NCBI RefSeq assembly: GCF_014873705.1
Contig: NZ_JADBDS010000002.1
Span: 1,116,001-1,180,000 of the forward strand
Reading direction: 5' to 3'
From: Mycobacterium sp. OAS707
GTDB lineage: Bacteria > Actinomycetota > Actinomycetes > Mycobacteriales > Mycobacteriaceae
Length of the DNA: 64,000 nt
The position numbers and the translations under genes are program-made. Each line of letters starts with the position of its first letter. Positions within the stretch are counted from its first letter, which is position 1. The notes beneath the pieces are model-generated. The model was not told the DNA's origin, searched no databases, and saw only the letters and a program-made list of their open reading frames with translations. Below, piece after piece: positions 55,719-62,864 of this stretch.

Positions 55719-57255
55719 ACTTTCGACAAGTCGCAATATCCCGCCTTACCAGGAACTTCTGCACCTTGCCGCTGGCCGTGCGCGGGAAGTCGTCGGCTTG
55801 GTGCAGTTCCTCAGGCCACTTCTGCGTTGCGACGCCTGCCTGCTTGAAATGCTCGCGGACCTCCTCGAGAGTCGGCATCGAGTGGCCCGTCTTGACGCGC
55901 AACACCGCGGCCGTCCGCTCCCCGAGTCGCGCGTCGGGCACCGCGACCACCACCGCCTCCACGACGCTGGGCATGGCGAGCAGCACCTCCTCGACCTCCA
56001 GCGCGCTGATGTTCTCGCCGCCGCGGATGATCACGTCGGCCTTGCGGTCGGTGATGGTCAGATAGCCGTCGTCGTCGAGGACACCGACATCGCCGGTGGA
56101 ATACCAGCCGTCTTCGTCGAACGCCTTCGCGGTCAATTCGGGATCGGTGTAGCCCAGGCACAGGTCAGGGCCACGGCTGAAGATCTCGCCGTCGGGACCG
56201 AGCCGGATCTCGACGCCGGGACGCGGATTGCCGTCGGTGTAGAGCCGCTTGTCCTCCGGCGCGGTCGGTTTTGACCCGGTGATCGACGGGTGCTCGCTGC
56301 TGCCATAGGAGCGGAATACGAACATGCCCAGGTCGGTCAGCCGGCGCGTGACGGCCGCGGGCACGGTCGATCCGCCGAGACCGACGGTGGTGAAGTGCTT
56401 GAGGTGTTCGGGCGTGCAGTCCGGATGATCCAGCAGGCTGGTGACGAAGTACGGCGGCCCACCACCGATCGAAAGCCCTTCGCGCTCAATGAGTTTGAGC
56501 ACCATGCCGGGGTCCCACACGTCACACAAGTCGATGGGCGCACCCTCCAGCACCGGAATGAGGAACGCCCCGAGCATGCCGATGAAATGCCCGACCGGGG
56601 TTGCGGTGAGCTGTCGACCGCGATCCTTCGGATAGTTCTCCAGCAGTTGACGGGTCTCGAAGCCCAGCGTCTGATGGCTGTGCACAACACCTTTCGGGTT
56701 GCTCGTCGTGCCCGAGGTGAACGCGATCAATGCCGGGCCGGCGGGGTCGGTGGCGAGTGTGCCCTGCAACGGTTCGGCGGCGAGCAGTTCCTCGTAGTTC
56801 TGTCCGACCAGCCCGACGATCGGGATGTCCTCGCAGAGGTCGGGCTGAAACTTCATGCGGCCGAACTCTTCTGCGGTGATGAACACGCGCGGCTTGGCGG
56901 CTCCGATAATGTGGGTGAGTTCCTTACGACCGTAGAAGTGCACGATCGGGACGGTTACGGCGCCGAGGAACGTGGACGCCCAGAACGCGGCCGCGGCCTC
57001 CTTCCAATTCGGCAGTTGCAGCGCGATCACATCAGCCGGCCCCACGCCGCGGGCGTGCAGCCCCGCAGCAAGCCTGCGCGCCTCCAGTTCGACGTCGCGG
57101 AACGTGCCGGCGAATGGTCGGACGGCCGAATGCACGACGAAGCCGGTATCGGGGTTGGCGCGCAGACCTCGGGCGACCAGATCGCCGAGGGTCTCGGCCG
57201 TCCACCACCCTTCATCCTGGTAGCGCTTGGTCAGCTCAACAGGGATTTTTCGCAT
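55717..57255 (-). CDS. Acyl-CoA ligase (AMP-forming)
   Basis: 512 residues from ATG 57255; the longer reading upstream lacks a better start. Motifs: AFTSGTTSNPKGVVHSHQ, RSYGSSEHPS, DGWYSTGDVG, DRKADVIIRGGENIS, and lysine in RTASGKVQKF. Resembles cyclohexanecarboxylate/long-chain acyl-CoA ligases. Divergent from a crotonase across the ATTCTC/GAGAAT repeat at 57292-57310. Confidence 0.88.
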   Translation of the reverse strand: MRKIPVELTKRYQDEGWWTAETLGDLVARGLRANPDTGFVVHSAVRPFAGTFRDVELEARRLAAGLHARGVGPADVIALQLPNWKEAAAAFWASTFLGAVTVPIVHFYGRKELTHIIGAAKPRVFITAEEFGRMKFQPDLCEDIPIVGLVGQNYEELLAAEPLQGTLATDPAGPALIAFTSGTTSNPKGVVHSHQTLGFETRQLLENYPKDRGRQLTATPVGHFIGMLGAFLIPVLEGAPIDLCDVWDPGMVLKLIEREGLSIGGGPPYFVTSLLDHPDCTPEHLKHFTTVGLGGSTVPAAVTRRLTDLGMFVFRSYGSSEHPSITGSKPTAPEDKRLYTDGNPRPGVEIRLGPDGEIFSRGPDLCLGYTDPELTAKAFDEDGWYSTGDVGVLDDDGYLTITDRKADVIIRGGENISALEVEEVLLAMPSVVEAVVVAVPDARLGERTAAVLRVKTGHSMPTLEEVREHFKQAGVATQKWPEELHQADDFPRTASGKVQKFLVRRDIATCRK

Positions 57256-57291
57256 GACGCTCAGCCGCACCTCCAGTCCCGCTGCGATGCT

Positions 57292-57310
57292 ATTCTCCGA
57301 TAGAGAGAAT
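57292..57310. promoter_or_regulatory. ATTCTC/GAGAAT inverted repeat between divergent ligase and crotonase
   Basis: ATTCTC (57292-57297) and GAGAAT (57305-57310), perfect arms with a 7-bp spacer, in the 82-bp divergent gap. Same half-sites as at 55704-55718 but opposite order and wider spacing. Confidence 0.5.
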
Positions 57311-57337
57311 GCCAATACCGCAGACGGAGAATGCTCG

Positions 57338-58054
57338 ATGGTCGACCTCGAATTCGACGACGGTTTGGCGGTCATCACCATCGACCGGCCGCATGCCCGC
57401 AACGCCATCTCGCTGGAGACGATGGATCAGCTGGAGAAGGCGCTCGACGGCGCCGATGGCGCGCGGGCGCTGGTGCTCACCGGCGCAGGCGATCGGGCAT
57501 TCGTCTCGGGTGGAGACCTCAAGGAGCTCAGCGCGCTGCGCACCGAGCAGGAAGCGTCGTCGATGGCCTTCCGAATGCGCGCGATCTGCGATCGGATCGC
57601 CGCGTTCGCAACGCCAACCATCGCTGCGCTCAACGGCCACGCGCTTGGCGGCGGCGCCGAGTTCGCGGTGGCGGCCGACATCCGGATCGCCGCCGATGAC
57701 ATCAAGATCGGCTTCAACCAGGTGACGCTGGAGATCATGCCTGCGTGGGGCGGCGCCGAACGACTGGTCACGCTGATCGGTTACAGCAAGGCATTGCTGC
57801 TGGCTGGCGCTGGCACTGTGCTCGATGCCGCCGAGGCCGAGCGAATCGGCTTGGTGGACAAGGTGTTTCCGCGGGAGTCGTTCGACGCCGGATGGCGGGG
57901 TCTGGCCAAGGCCATGGCCGGCAGGCCTGCCGGTGAGATCAAGCGCGTGATGAAGGGCGCCACCACGACGGAAGCCGTCACCGCGTTCGCGCGGCTGTGG
58001 GTGGCCGACGAACACTGGGCCGCCGCGGACAAGGTGATGAAGCGCAGCAAGTGA
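57338..58054 (+). CDS. Enoyl-CoA hydratase/isomerase family protein
   Basis: 238 residues from ATG 57338, with GGAG 8 bases upstream. Crotonase features: IDRPHARNAIS, AFVSGGDLKELSAL, and the oxyanion-hole block NGHALGGGAEFAVAADIRIA. Catalyses hydration, isomerisation or hydrolysis of an acyl-CoA in the island's pathway. Divergent from the ligase gene and convergent with the VOC gene. Confidence 0.88.
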   Translation: MVDLEFDDGLAVITIDRPHARNAISLETMDQLEKALDGADGARALVLTGAGDRAFVSGGDLKELSALRTEQEASSMAFRMRAICDRIAAFATPTIAALNGHALGGGAEFAVAADIRIAADDIKIGFNQVTLEIMPAWGGAERLVTLIGYSKALLLAGAGTVLDAAEAERIGLVDKVFPRESFDAGWRGLAKAMAGRPAGEIKRVMKGATTTEAVTAFARLWVADEHWAAADKVMKRSK

Positions 58055-58059
58055 GCGGT

Positions 58060-58102
58060 TTGTGTGCGTTTTGTTGCGCACAGCGCTCCCCAACGCACAC
58101 AA
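58060..58102. terminator. Hairpin between convergent crotonase and VOC genes
   Basis: TTGTGTGCGTT (58060-58070) and AACGCACACAA (58092-58102) pair perfectly over 11 bp with a 21-base loop; the left arm is followed by TTGTTG. Fits a bidirectional terminator between the stop codons. Confidence 0.6.
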
Positions 58103-58106
58103 GTCG

Positions 58107-58628
58107 CTAGGTACCCATCTCGCGGATCGCGTCGGTGCCGTCCCAGTTCGCCGCGGTGGCGCGGATGAACTTCGCGCTCGCCGCCTGGGCTTCGGTGAGC
58201 TCGGAGATCTCTACGACGGTAGCTGGGCTGTTCGGCGGCTCGACATAGGCAAATCGCACGCCAAGTTCCTCGCCGCCCGCCCACACGACCGGCCAGCCGG
58301 CGTCGGCTACCGCGGTCATGGTGGCGTCGAAATCCTCTGCCCAATAAGCCAACTGGTGAAAGCCGGGGCCGTTGGCGGCAAGGAATTCGGTGAAGATGCT
58401 TGGCGTGTCGTCGTGCTGGTAGATCAGCTCGATCTGCATTTCCCCGCTGTTGGACAACGCCAGCGACAGCGTGGTCTCGCACGGTTGGCCGCGATAGCGC
58501 GCACTCATCGCCAGACCCCGGATGACAAGCCATGGGCCGACGCCCAACTCGACCCAGCTCGCCAGCGCCTCGTCGAGGTCGGTGACGACGTAACCGATCT
58601 GGCGGATCGAGCCGGGGAGGATGCTCAT
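58107..58628 (-). CDS. VOC/glyoxalase-fold protein
   Basis: 173 residues. Paired beta-alpha-beta-beta-beta modules with IRQIGYVVTDLDEALASWV at the N-terminus and GPGFHQLAYWAEDFDATMTA in the middle; the His in FHQLAY and Glu residues at MQIELIY and VVEISEL match VOC metal-ligand positions. Resembles methylmalonyl-CoA epimerase-like and lactoylglutathione lyase-like members. Likely an isomerase or lyase on a small acyl-CoA. Confidence 0.8.
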   Translation of the reverse strand: MSILPGSIRQIGYVVTDLDEALASWVELGVGPWLVIRGLAMSARYRGQPCETTLSLALSNSGEMQIELIYQHDDTPSIFTEFLAANGPGFHQLAYWAEDFDATMTAVADAGWPVVWAGGEELGVRFAYVEPPNSPATVVEISELTEAQAASAKFIRATAANWDGTDAIREMGT

Positions 58629-58658
58629 GATGCCGTGCGTGCCGCCACCGCCCGCATG

Positions 58659-59459
58659 TCAGGTGTTCGTCCGAGACGCGAAATCGAGTGAGGCGATGCT
58701 CATCATCTCGACCAGTGAGCGCCGATCGATGGTCCAGATCGCTGCCGAGGCCGCGCGGTTGTTCTCACCGACTACATGAACCGGGCCGTCGCCGATGTTC
58801 TCGATGATCTCTCGCGCAACGTCTTCGGACAGCATGTGCGCGGCCGGGTCGTACTCGATGCCCAGGCGCTGGAAGGCAGGGGTGTATGTCATGCCCAGCG
58901 GGGTGCAGCACACGTCGACACCGTGGGGTCGTAGCTCGGCCCACAGTCCTTCGGCGAAGTTGTGCTGGAACGCCTTGACCGCCGAGTACACCGCGAGCGT
59001 CGCGGAGCCGGCCAGGCAGGCCAGCGATGCGACGAAGACGATGCCGCCGCGGCCGCGGTCACGCATCGCGCTACCGAAGTGATGCGCCAAGGCAATGGGT
59101 CCGATGCAGTCGAGCTTGATCTGCTTGAGCGAGTAGTCGACGTCGGTCTCCAGGAAGGTCGTCGTCCGGTCAGATGCGCCGGCGTTGTAGATCAGCAGGC
59201 CGACTTCGAGTCCTTCGGTCGCATCGGCCACCTTGGCTCCGACATCGGGATCGGTGAGATCTTGGACGACGACTCGCGTCTGCACGCCGTGCGCGGCGCG
59301 CGCCTGGGCGGCGACCTCGTCGAGAAGCGTTGCGTTGCGCGCGATCAGGACGAGATTCAGCCCGCGCGCGCCCAATTGGTCGGCCAGGCTGGCGCCGATC
59401 CCTTCGGAGGCACCTGCGATGACGGCCCACTGGCCGTACTTATCCGTGAAGTCGGTCAT
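58659..59459 (-). CDS. Short-chain dehydrogenase/reductase
   Basis: 266 residues. Cofactor loop IAGASEGIGASLA, NAG motif LIYNAGASD, and catalytic Ser/Tyr/Lys in VFVASLACLAG and VYSAVKAFQ. The Thr/Ser-rich DFTDKYGQWAVI start is typical of 17-beta-HSD-like SDRs. ATG 59459 overlaps the SnoaL-like gene stop (ATGA). Substrate is probably a hydroxyacyl-CoA or steroid-like alcohol. Confidence 0.87.
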   Translation of the reverse strand: MTDFTDKYGQWAVIAGASEGIGASLADQLGARGLNLVLIARNATLLDEVAAQARAAHGVQTRVVVQDLTDPDVGAKVADATEGLEVGLLIYNAGASDRTTTFLETDVDYSLKQIKLDCIGPIALAHHFGSAMRDRGRGGIVFVASLACLAGSATLAVYSAVKAFQHNFAEGLWAELRPHGVDVCCTPLGMTYTPAFQRLGIEYDPAAHMLSEDVAREIIENIGDGPVHVVGENNRAASAAIWTIDRRSLVEMMSIASLDFASRTNT

Positions 59460-59881
59460 GACCGCGCACCCGACGCCGCCCCCGCGTGCACCCGCGCGAT
59501 GTTCGTCGTGCGACGGGAGATCCGCCAGCCGTCGGACGTCCGGACGAACTCGTCGTCGTAATGCCCAAGGGCCTCAACCCAACTGGCGCCGTCATCCGGG
59601 ATCGCCTGAAGTACCGCATGCACATACGACCGTGCCGTCGCTCGGTCACCGTCGACGGTGATGGCGAAATTGGTCAGCCGGTGATAGGTCGGCCCCATTG
59701 CGTCATGGAGTTGTTCCATCAACCCAGTGATCGCATCGGCGCCCTTGTATTGGCCGACTTCGCCGTAGTCGACATCGACGTCCTCGGTCCAACAGGTGCG
59801 CAACTGTGCCCAATCTTTGAAATCTATTCCGGTGGCGTAACGGATCAGCACCTCGGCGATCTGCTCTTTATCGGCGTCCAC
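59456..59881 (-). CDS. SnoaL/NTF2-like fold protein
   Basis: 141 residues from GTG 59881. NTF2-like cone fold with IAEVLIRYATGIDFKDWAQL, FAITVDGDRATARSYVHAVL, and HYDDEFVRTSDGWRISRR, the classic SnoaL-4 pattern. Could be a ketosteroid-isomerase-like or dehydratase enzyme or a small ligand-binding protein. Coupled to the SDR by a 4-bp overlap. Confidence 0.82.
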   Translation of the reverse strand: MDADKEQIAEVLIRYATGIDFKDWAQLRTCWTEDVDVDYGEVGQYKGADAITGLMEQLHDAMGPTYHRLTNFAITVDGDRATARSYVHAVLQAIPDDGASWVEALGHYDDEFVRTSDGWRISRRTTNIARVHAGAASGARS

Positions 59882-59887
59882 ACGGCG

Positions 59888-59893
59888 AGGCTA
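59888..59893 (-). promoter_or_regulatory. -10 box for leaderless SnoaL-like gene
   Basis: TAGCCT on the minus strand, 6 bases before GTG 59881. Confidence 0.45.
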
Positions 59894-60001
59894 TTTCATA
59901 ACCTCCGCCGACGTCGCGGACTCCACACCACCGCCTTGGTCGGCGGTACAGTCGGCCCGAGCGCCACCCTGTTCTCTCTGGACGAGAATGGCATTTCCGG
60001 T

Positions 60002-60007
60002 TATCGT
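60002..60007 (+). promoter_or_regulatory. -10 box for leaderless DUF35 gene
   Basis: TATCGT followed by 7 bases and GTG 60015. It argues for that GTG rather than ATG 59988. A GAGAATGGCATTTCC sequence (59984-59998), a weaker relative of the GAGAAT operators, lies just upstream. Confidence 0.55.
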
Positions 60008-60014
60008 CAACGGC

Positions 60015-60449
60015 GTGTCACCACAGCAGATAGCACTCGCGCCGGAGATCTCTACCTGGCCCGACGAGAACCCACAGCTCATCGGAAGCACCTGCGGCCA
60101 ATGCGGGGCCACCACCTTTCCCATCCAACAGTGGTGCCCCAAATGCAGCGCGGGCGAGATGTCCGACGTGTTGCTGCCGCGGCGCGGCACCCTCGTTGCC
60201 TGGACCACGCAGGGCTTTCCGCCTGGCGCTCCGTACAAGGGGCCGACCGGCAAGGACTTCGTTCCGTTCGGTGTCGGCTTGGTGCAGCTCGGCATGCAAG
60301 ATGACGCCGTCATCCGCGTCGAGGGCCGGCTCACCGAGAACGATCCGGCAAAGCTGCAGTTCGGCCAGGAGGTCGAGCTGACCATGCTGCCGTTCACCAC
60401 CGACGAGGAAGGCAACGAGATCATCACGTTCGCCTTCCAGCCCGTCTGA
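60015..60449 (+). CDS. DUF35 OB-fold protein with zinc ribbon, partner of the thiolase
   Basis: 144 residues from GTG 60015 (ATG 59988 would add nine). N-terminal rubredoxin-like zinc ribbon STCGQCGATTFPIQQWCPKC with four cysteines, then an OB-fold. In known pairs such as ChsH2 or Rv3521-type proteins, DUF35 subunits bind thiolase-like proteins and help acyl-CoA docking. The thiolase-like gene starts 21 bp downstream, so an enzyme complex is expected. Confidence 0.87.
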   Translation: MSPQQIALAPEISTWPDENPQLIGSTCGQCGATTFPIQQWCPKCSAGEMSDVLLPRRGTLVAWTTQGFPPGAPYKGPTGKDFVPFGVGLVQLGMQDDAVIRVEGRLTENDPAKLQFGQEVELTMLPFTTDEEGNEIITFAFQPV

Positions 60450-60470
60450 CTTGAGAGGACACTTCGAACA

Positions 60471-61613
60471 ATGAACGACGTCGCGATCATCGGCGTGGGC
60501 CTGCACCCATTCGGACGCTTCGACAAGACCGCCATGGAGATGGGCGCCGACGCGATCCACGCGGCGCTCGCCGACGCGGGCGTGGCGTGGAAGGACATCC
60601 AATTCGGCTTCGGCGGCAGCCATGAGGTCTCCAACCCCGACGCGGTCACCCGCCTCGTCGGTTTGACCGGCATCACGTTCACCAACGTGTTCAACGCCTG
60701 CGCCACGGCGGCGTCCGCGATCCAGCAGACCGCGGACACCATCCGGCTCGGCAAGTACGACATCGGCATCGCGATCGGGCTGGACAAGCATCCGCGCGGC
60801 GCGTTCACCGACGATCCGGCCAAGCTGGCGCTGCCGCAGTGGTACGCCGAAAACGGTCAGTTCGTCACCACCAAGTTTTTCGGGATGAAGGCCAATCACT
60901 ACCTCCACAAGCACGGCATCTCGCAGGCGACGCTGGCGAAGGTGGCGGCCAAGAACTTCCGCAACGGCGAGAAGAACCCGAATGCGTTCCGGCGCAAGCC
61001 GATTTCTGAGGAGGAGATCCTCAACTCGCCTGTGCTGAACTACCCGCTGACGCAGTACATGTTCTGCGCACCCGACGAAGGCGCGGCGGCGGTGATCATG
61101 TGCCGCGGCGACATCGCGCACAAGTTCACCGACAAGCCGGTCTACGTGCGGGCCACCGAGATCCGGACGCGGACGTTCGGCGCCTACGAGGTGCACGCGA
61201 CGTCGGCGCCGCTGGACGAGGACCCGTCCCCAACGGTGTTCGCGGCCAAGGCCGCCTACGAGGCCGCCGGCATCGGACCCGAGGACGTCGACGTCGCCCA
61301 GTTGCAGGACACCGACGCCGGCGCCGAGGTCATCCACATGGCCGAGACCGGGCTGTGTGCCGACGGCGAACAGGACAAGCTGCTCGCCGACGGCGCCACC
61401 GAGATCCACGGCTCGATGCCGATCAATACCGACGGCGGACTGATCGCCAACGGCGAGCCGATCGGTGCCTCCGGCCTGCGGCAGGTGCACGAACTCGTGC
61501 GTCAACTGCGCGGCGAGGCGGGCGATCGGCAGGTGCCCGGCGAGCCGCGGGTCGGCCTCGCGCAGGTGTACGGCGCTCCCGGCACGGCGTCGGCGACGAT
61601 CCTGAGCCGCTGA
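60471..61613 (+). CDS. Thiolase-like lipid-transfer protein (possible retro-aldolase subunit)
   Basis: 380 residues. Thiolase fold of the SCP2/Ltp group: VAIIGVGLHPFGRF start and FNACATAAS with Cys77 at the nucleophile position. The two catalytic histidines of thiolases are replaced: HD becomes QD in LQDTDAGAEV, and GHPxGASG becomes GEPIGASG. The second cysteine region reads AQVYGAPGTAS with a Tyr. This fits Ltp proteins that act as aldolases with a DUF35 partner (Ltp2-ChsH2) better than thiolysis. No separate thiolase is nearby. Confidence 0.85.
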   Translation: MNDVAIIGVGLHPFGRFDKTAMEMGADAIHAALADAGVAWKDIQFGFGGSHEVSNPDAVTRLVGLTGITFTNVFNACATAASAIQQTADTIRLGKYDIGIAIGLDKHPRGAFTDDPAKLALPQWYAENGQFVTTKFFGMKANHYLHKHGISQATLAKVAAKNFRNGEKNPNAFRRKPISEEEILNSPVLNYPLTQYMFCAPDEGAAAVIMCRGDIAHKFTDKPVYVRATEIRTRTFGAYEVHATSAPLDEDPSPTVFAAKAAYEAAGIGPEDVDVAQLQDTDAGAEVIHMAETGLCADGEQDKLLADGATEIHGSMPINTDGGLIANGEPIGASGLRQVHELVRQLRGEAGDRQVPGEPRVGLAQVYGAPGTASATILSR

Positions 61614-61656
61614 GCACAAGATCTCTGATTCGGAACCGGGTGCGAAAACAACGTTC

Positions 61657-61662
61657 TAAGAT
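61657..61662 (+). promoter_or_regulatory. -10 box for leaderless secreted-protein gene
   Basis: TAAGAT followed by 7 bases and ATG 61670. GGAACC (61632-61637) and CGTT (61652-61655) upstream resemble ECF sigma elements, but the spacing is slightly short. Confidence 0.5.
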
Positions 61663-61669
61663 CTCGGAA

Positions 61670-62128
61670 ATGATGTTTCCGCCTGCGCCCCGATGGATCA
61701 GGCCGCTGCTCGGCGCCCTGTCGGCAACGGCGCTGGCGGCCGCCAGCCTCGTCGCGGGAACCGCGTCGGCGGGCGCAGACGACGATCCGCCCCCTCCGCC
61801 GCTGCACAACGTGCACTACACGATTTGGGCCGAGCAGCCCTTCAACGTCAACATCTATTACCGCGACACCGACCCGCCGAACTGGGCGGACTACAGCCAC
61901 AACCCGTATCAGTTCAGCCCGAAGGTGGAGGCCGACGTCGGGCCGAATCAGCAGTGGAATCTCGACGTCGGACTGGTCAACCCCGACGAGTGGGCCATGG
62001 TGGTTGCGGGCACCGGCGGGGAGTCGGCGAAAAGCCCCAACATCCATTGCGCGCTAGCCGTCGACGGCGTCGTCGTGAAGACCAATCAAGGGCCGAAGGG
62101 CGCGCTCTGCTCGCTGCGCAACTGGTGA
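61670..62128 (+). CDS. Small secreted protein of unknown function
   Basis: 152 residues from ATG 61670 (the next codon is also ATG). Signal peptide with LLGALSATALAAASLVAG, cleaved near SAGADDD. The mature domain, about 115 residues, has beta-rich sequence (HYTIWAEQPFNVNIYYRDTD; WNLDVGLVNPDEWAMVVAG) and two cysteines. It resembles secreted mycobacterial proteins of the MPT63/immunoglobulin-like type only loosely. The last 43 bp overlap the convergent TetR gene. Confidence 0.78.
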   Translation: MMFPPAPRWIRPLLGALSATALAAASLVAGTASAGADDDPPPPPLHNVHYTIWAEQPFNVNIYYRDTDPPNWADYSHNPYQFSPKVEADVGPNQQWNLDVGLVNPDEWAMVVAGTGGESAKSPNIHCALAVDGVVVKTNQGPKGALCSLRNW

Positions 62129-62724
62129 TCGTCGGTCGGTAGCGGTTCACCCTCGAGTCGGCGAAGCCAGTCCTCACAGAACTTGAACGTCTCCGCATGC
62201 CCGGTCGACATGCCGAGCGCGCGTTCCATGACGATGCCCTGTGACACGCTCGTCGCGAACACCGTCCAGACGACTGGAGGAACTTCTGACGTGGCGACGC
62301 CGTACCGTTCGAGCGCGGCGGCGATGGCCTTGTTCTGCTCCTCGCGGAAACGTTCGGCGTAATAGACGATTTCGGCCCGCAACGCCTTGCGGTGGTTGGC
62401 CAGGCCCATGAACTCCATCGTGAGCCGGGTGGCCTCCGGCATCGTGCTGAACCGCCACAACGCCCACAGCGGCTGAGGCGCCTGAAGCGCGGTCTTCAGC
62501 ACACCGAGCCCCTCTTCGGCCCTGCGACGGAAAACCTCTAGGAACAGGTCCTCCATGGTGCGGAAGTAGTAGTGCACGAGCTGGGGCTTGAGGCCGGCCC
62601 GCTCGGCGAGCCGGCGTGAGGTGACAGCGGCGTAGCCCTCCTCGAGAAGGAGTTGTTCGGCAGCGTCGAGCAGCACGCCGCGATTCTTCGCGTCCGGCGC
62701 TCCGATTCTTCGCGCCGATGCCAT
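62086..62724 (-). CDS. TetR-family regulator of the P450/catabolic island
   Basis: 212 residues from ATG 62724 (GGGAGG upstream); a 9-residue longer start is rejected. Helix-turn-helix: LLDAAEQLLLEEGYAAVTSR then LAERAGLKPQLVHYYFRTMEDLF. C-terminal domain with helical sequence and RFREEQNKAIAAAL. It is divergent from the P450 gene, and the inverted repeat at 62815-62836 is the likely operator, so it probably represses the P450 and perhaps itself. Confidence 0.85.
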   Translation of the reverse strand: MASARRIGAPDAKNRGVLLDAAEQLLLEEGYAAVTSRRLAERAGLKPQLVHYYFRTMEDLFLEVFRRRAEEGLGVLKTALQAPQPLWALWRFSTMPEATRLTMEFMGLANHRKALRAEIVYYAERFREEQNKAIAAALERYGVATSEVPPVVWTVFATSVSQGIVMERALGMSTGHAETFKFCEDWLRRLEGEPLPTDDHQLRSEQSAPFGP

Positions 62725-62814
62725 GCAATTCCTCCCATACCTGCTGCCCAAGAGGTCAACACGCCGATGTTAGACGCCGCAGCGCCGTGGCACCTTGACC
62801 GTGACTCTACCTGC

Positions 62815-62836
62815 ATGCTAAGCAGGTGCTCAGCAT
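62815..62836. promoter_or_regulatory. TetR-type operator before the P450 gene
   Basis: ATGCTAAGCA (62815-62824) and TGCTCAGCAT (62827-62836) pair at 9 of 10 positions with a GG spacer. A second, overlapping pair ACCTGC/GCAGGT spans 62809-62827. It ends 28 bp before the P450 start. Confidence 0.65.
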
Positions 62837-62864
62837 TATTGGGATTCGGAAGGAACCGCATCAG

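Noticed and set aside
57327..57332. A third GAGAAT before the crotonase
   Set aside because: It is part of the GGAGAA ribosome site of that gene and has no inverted partner.
60018..61619. 533-codon minus-strand frame opposite the DUF35 and thiolase-like genes
   Set aside because: Shadow of two conserved genes; Arg/Val/Leu-rich with no motif.
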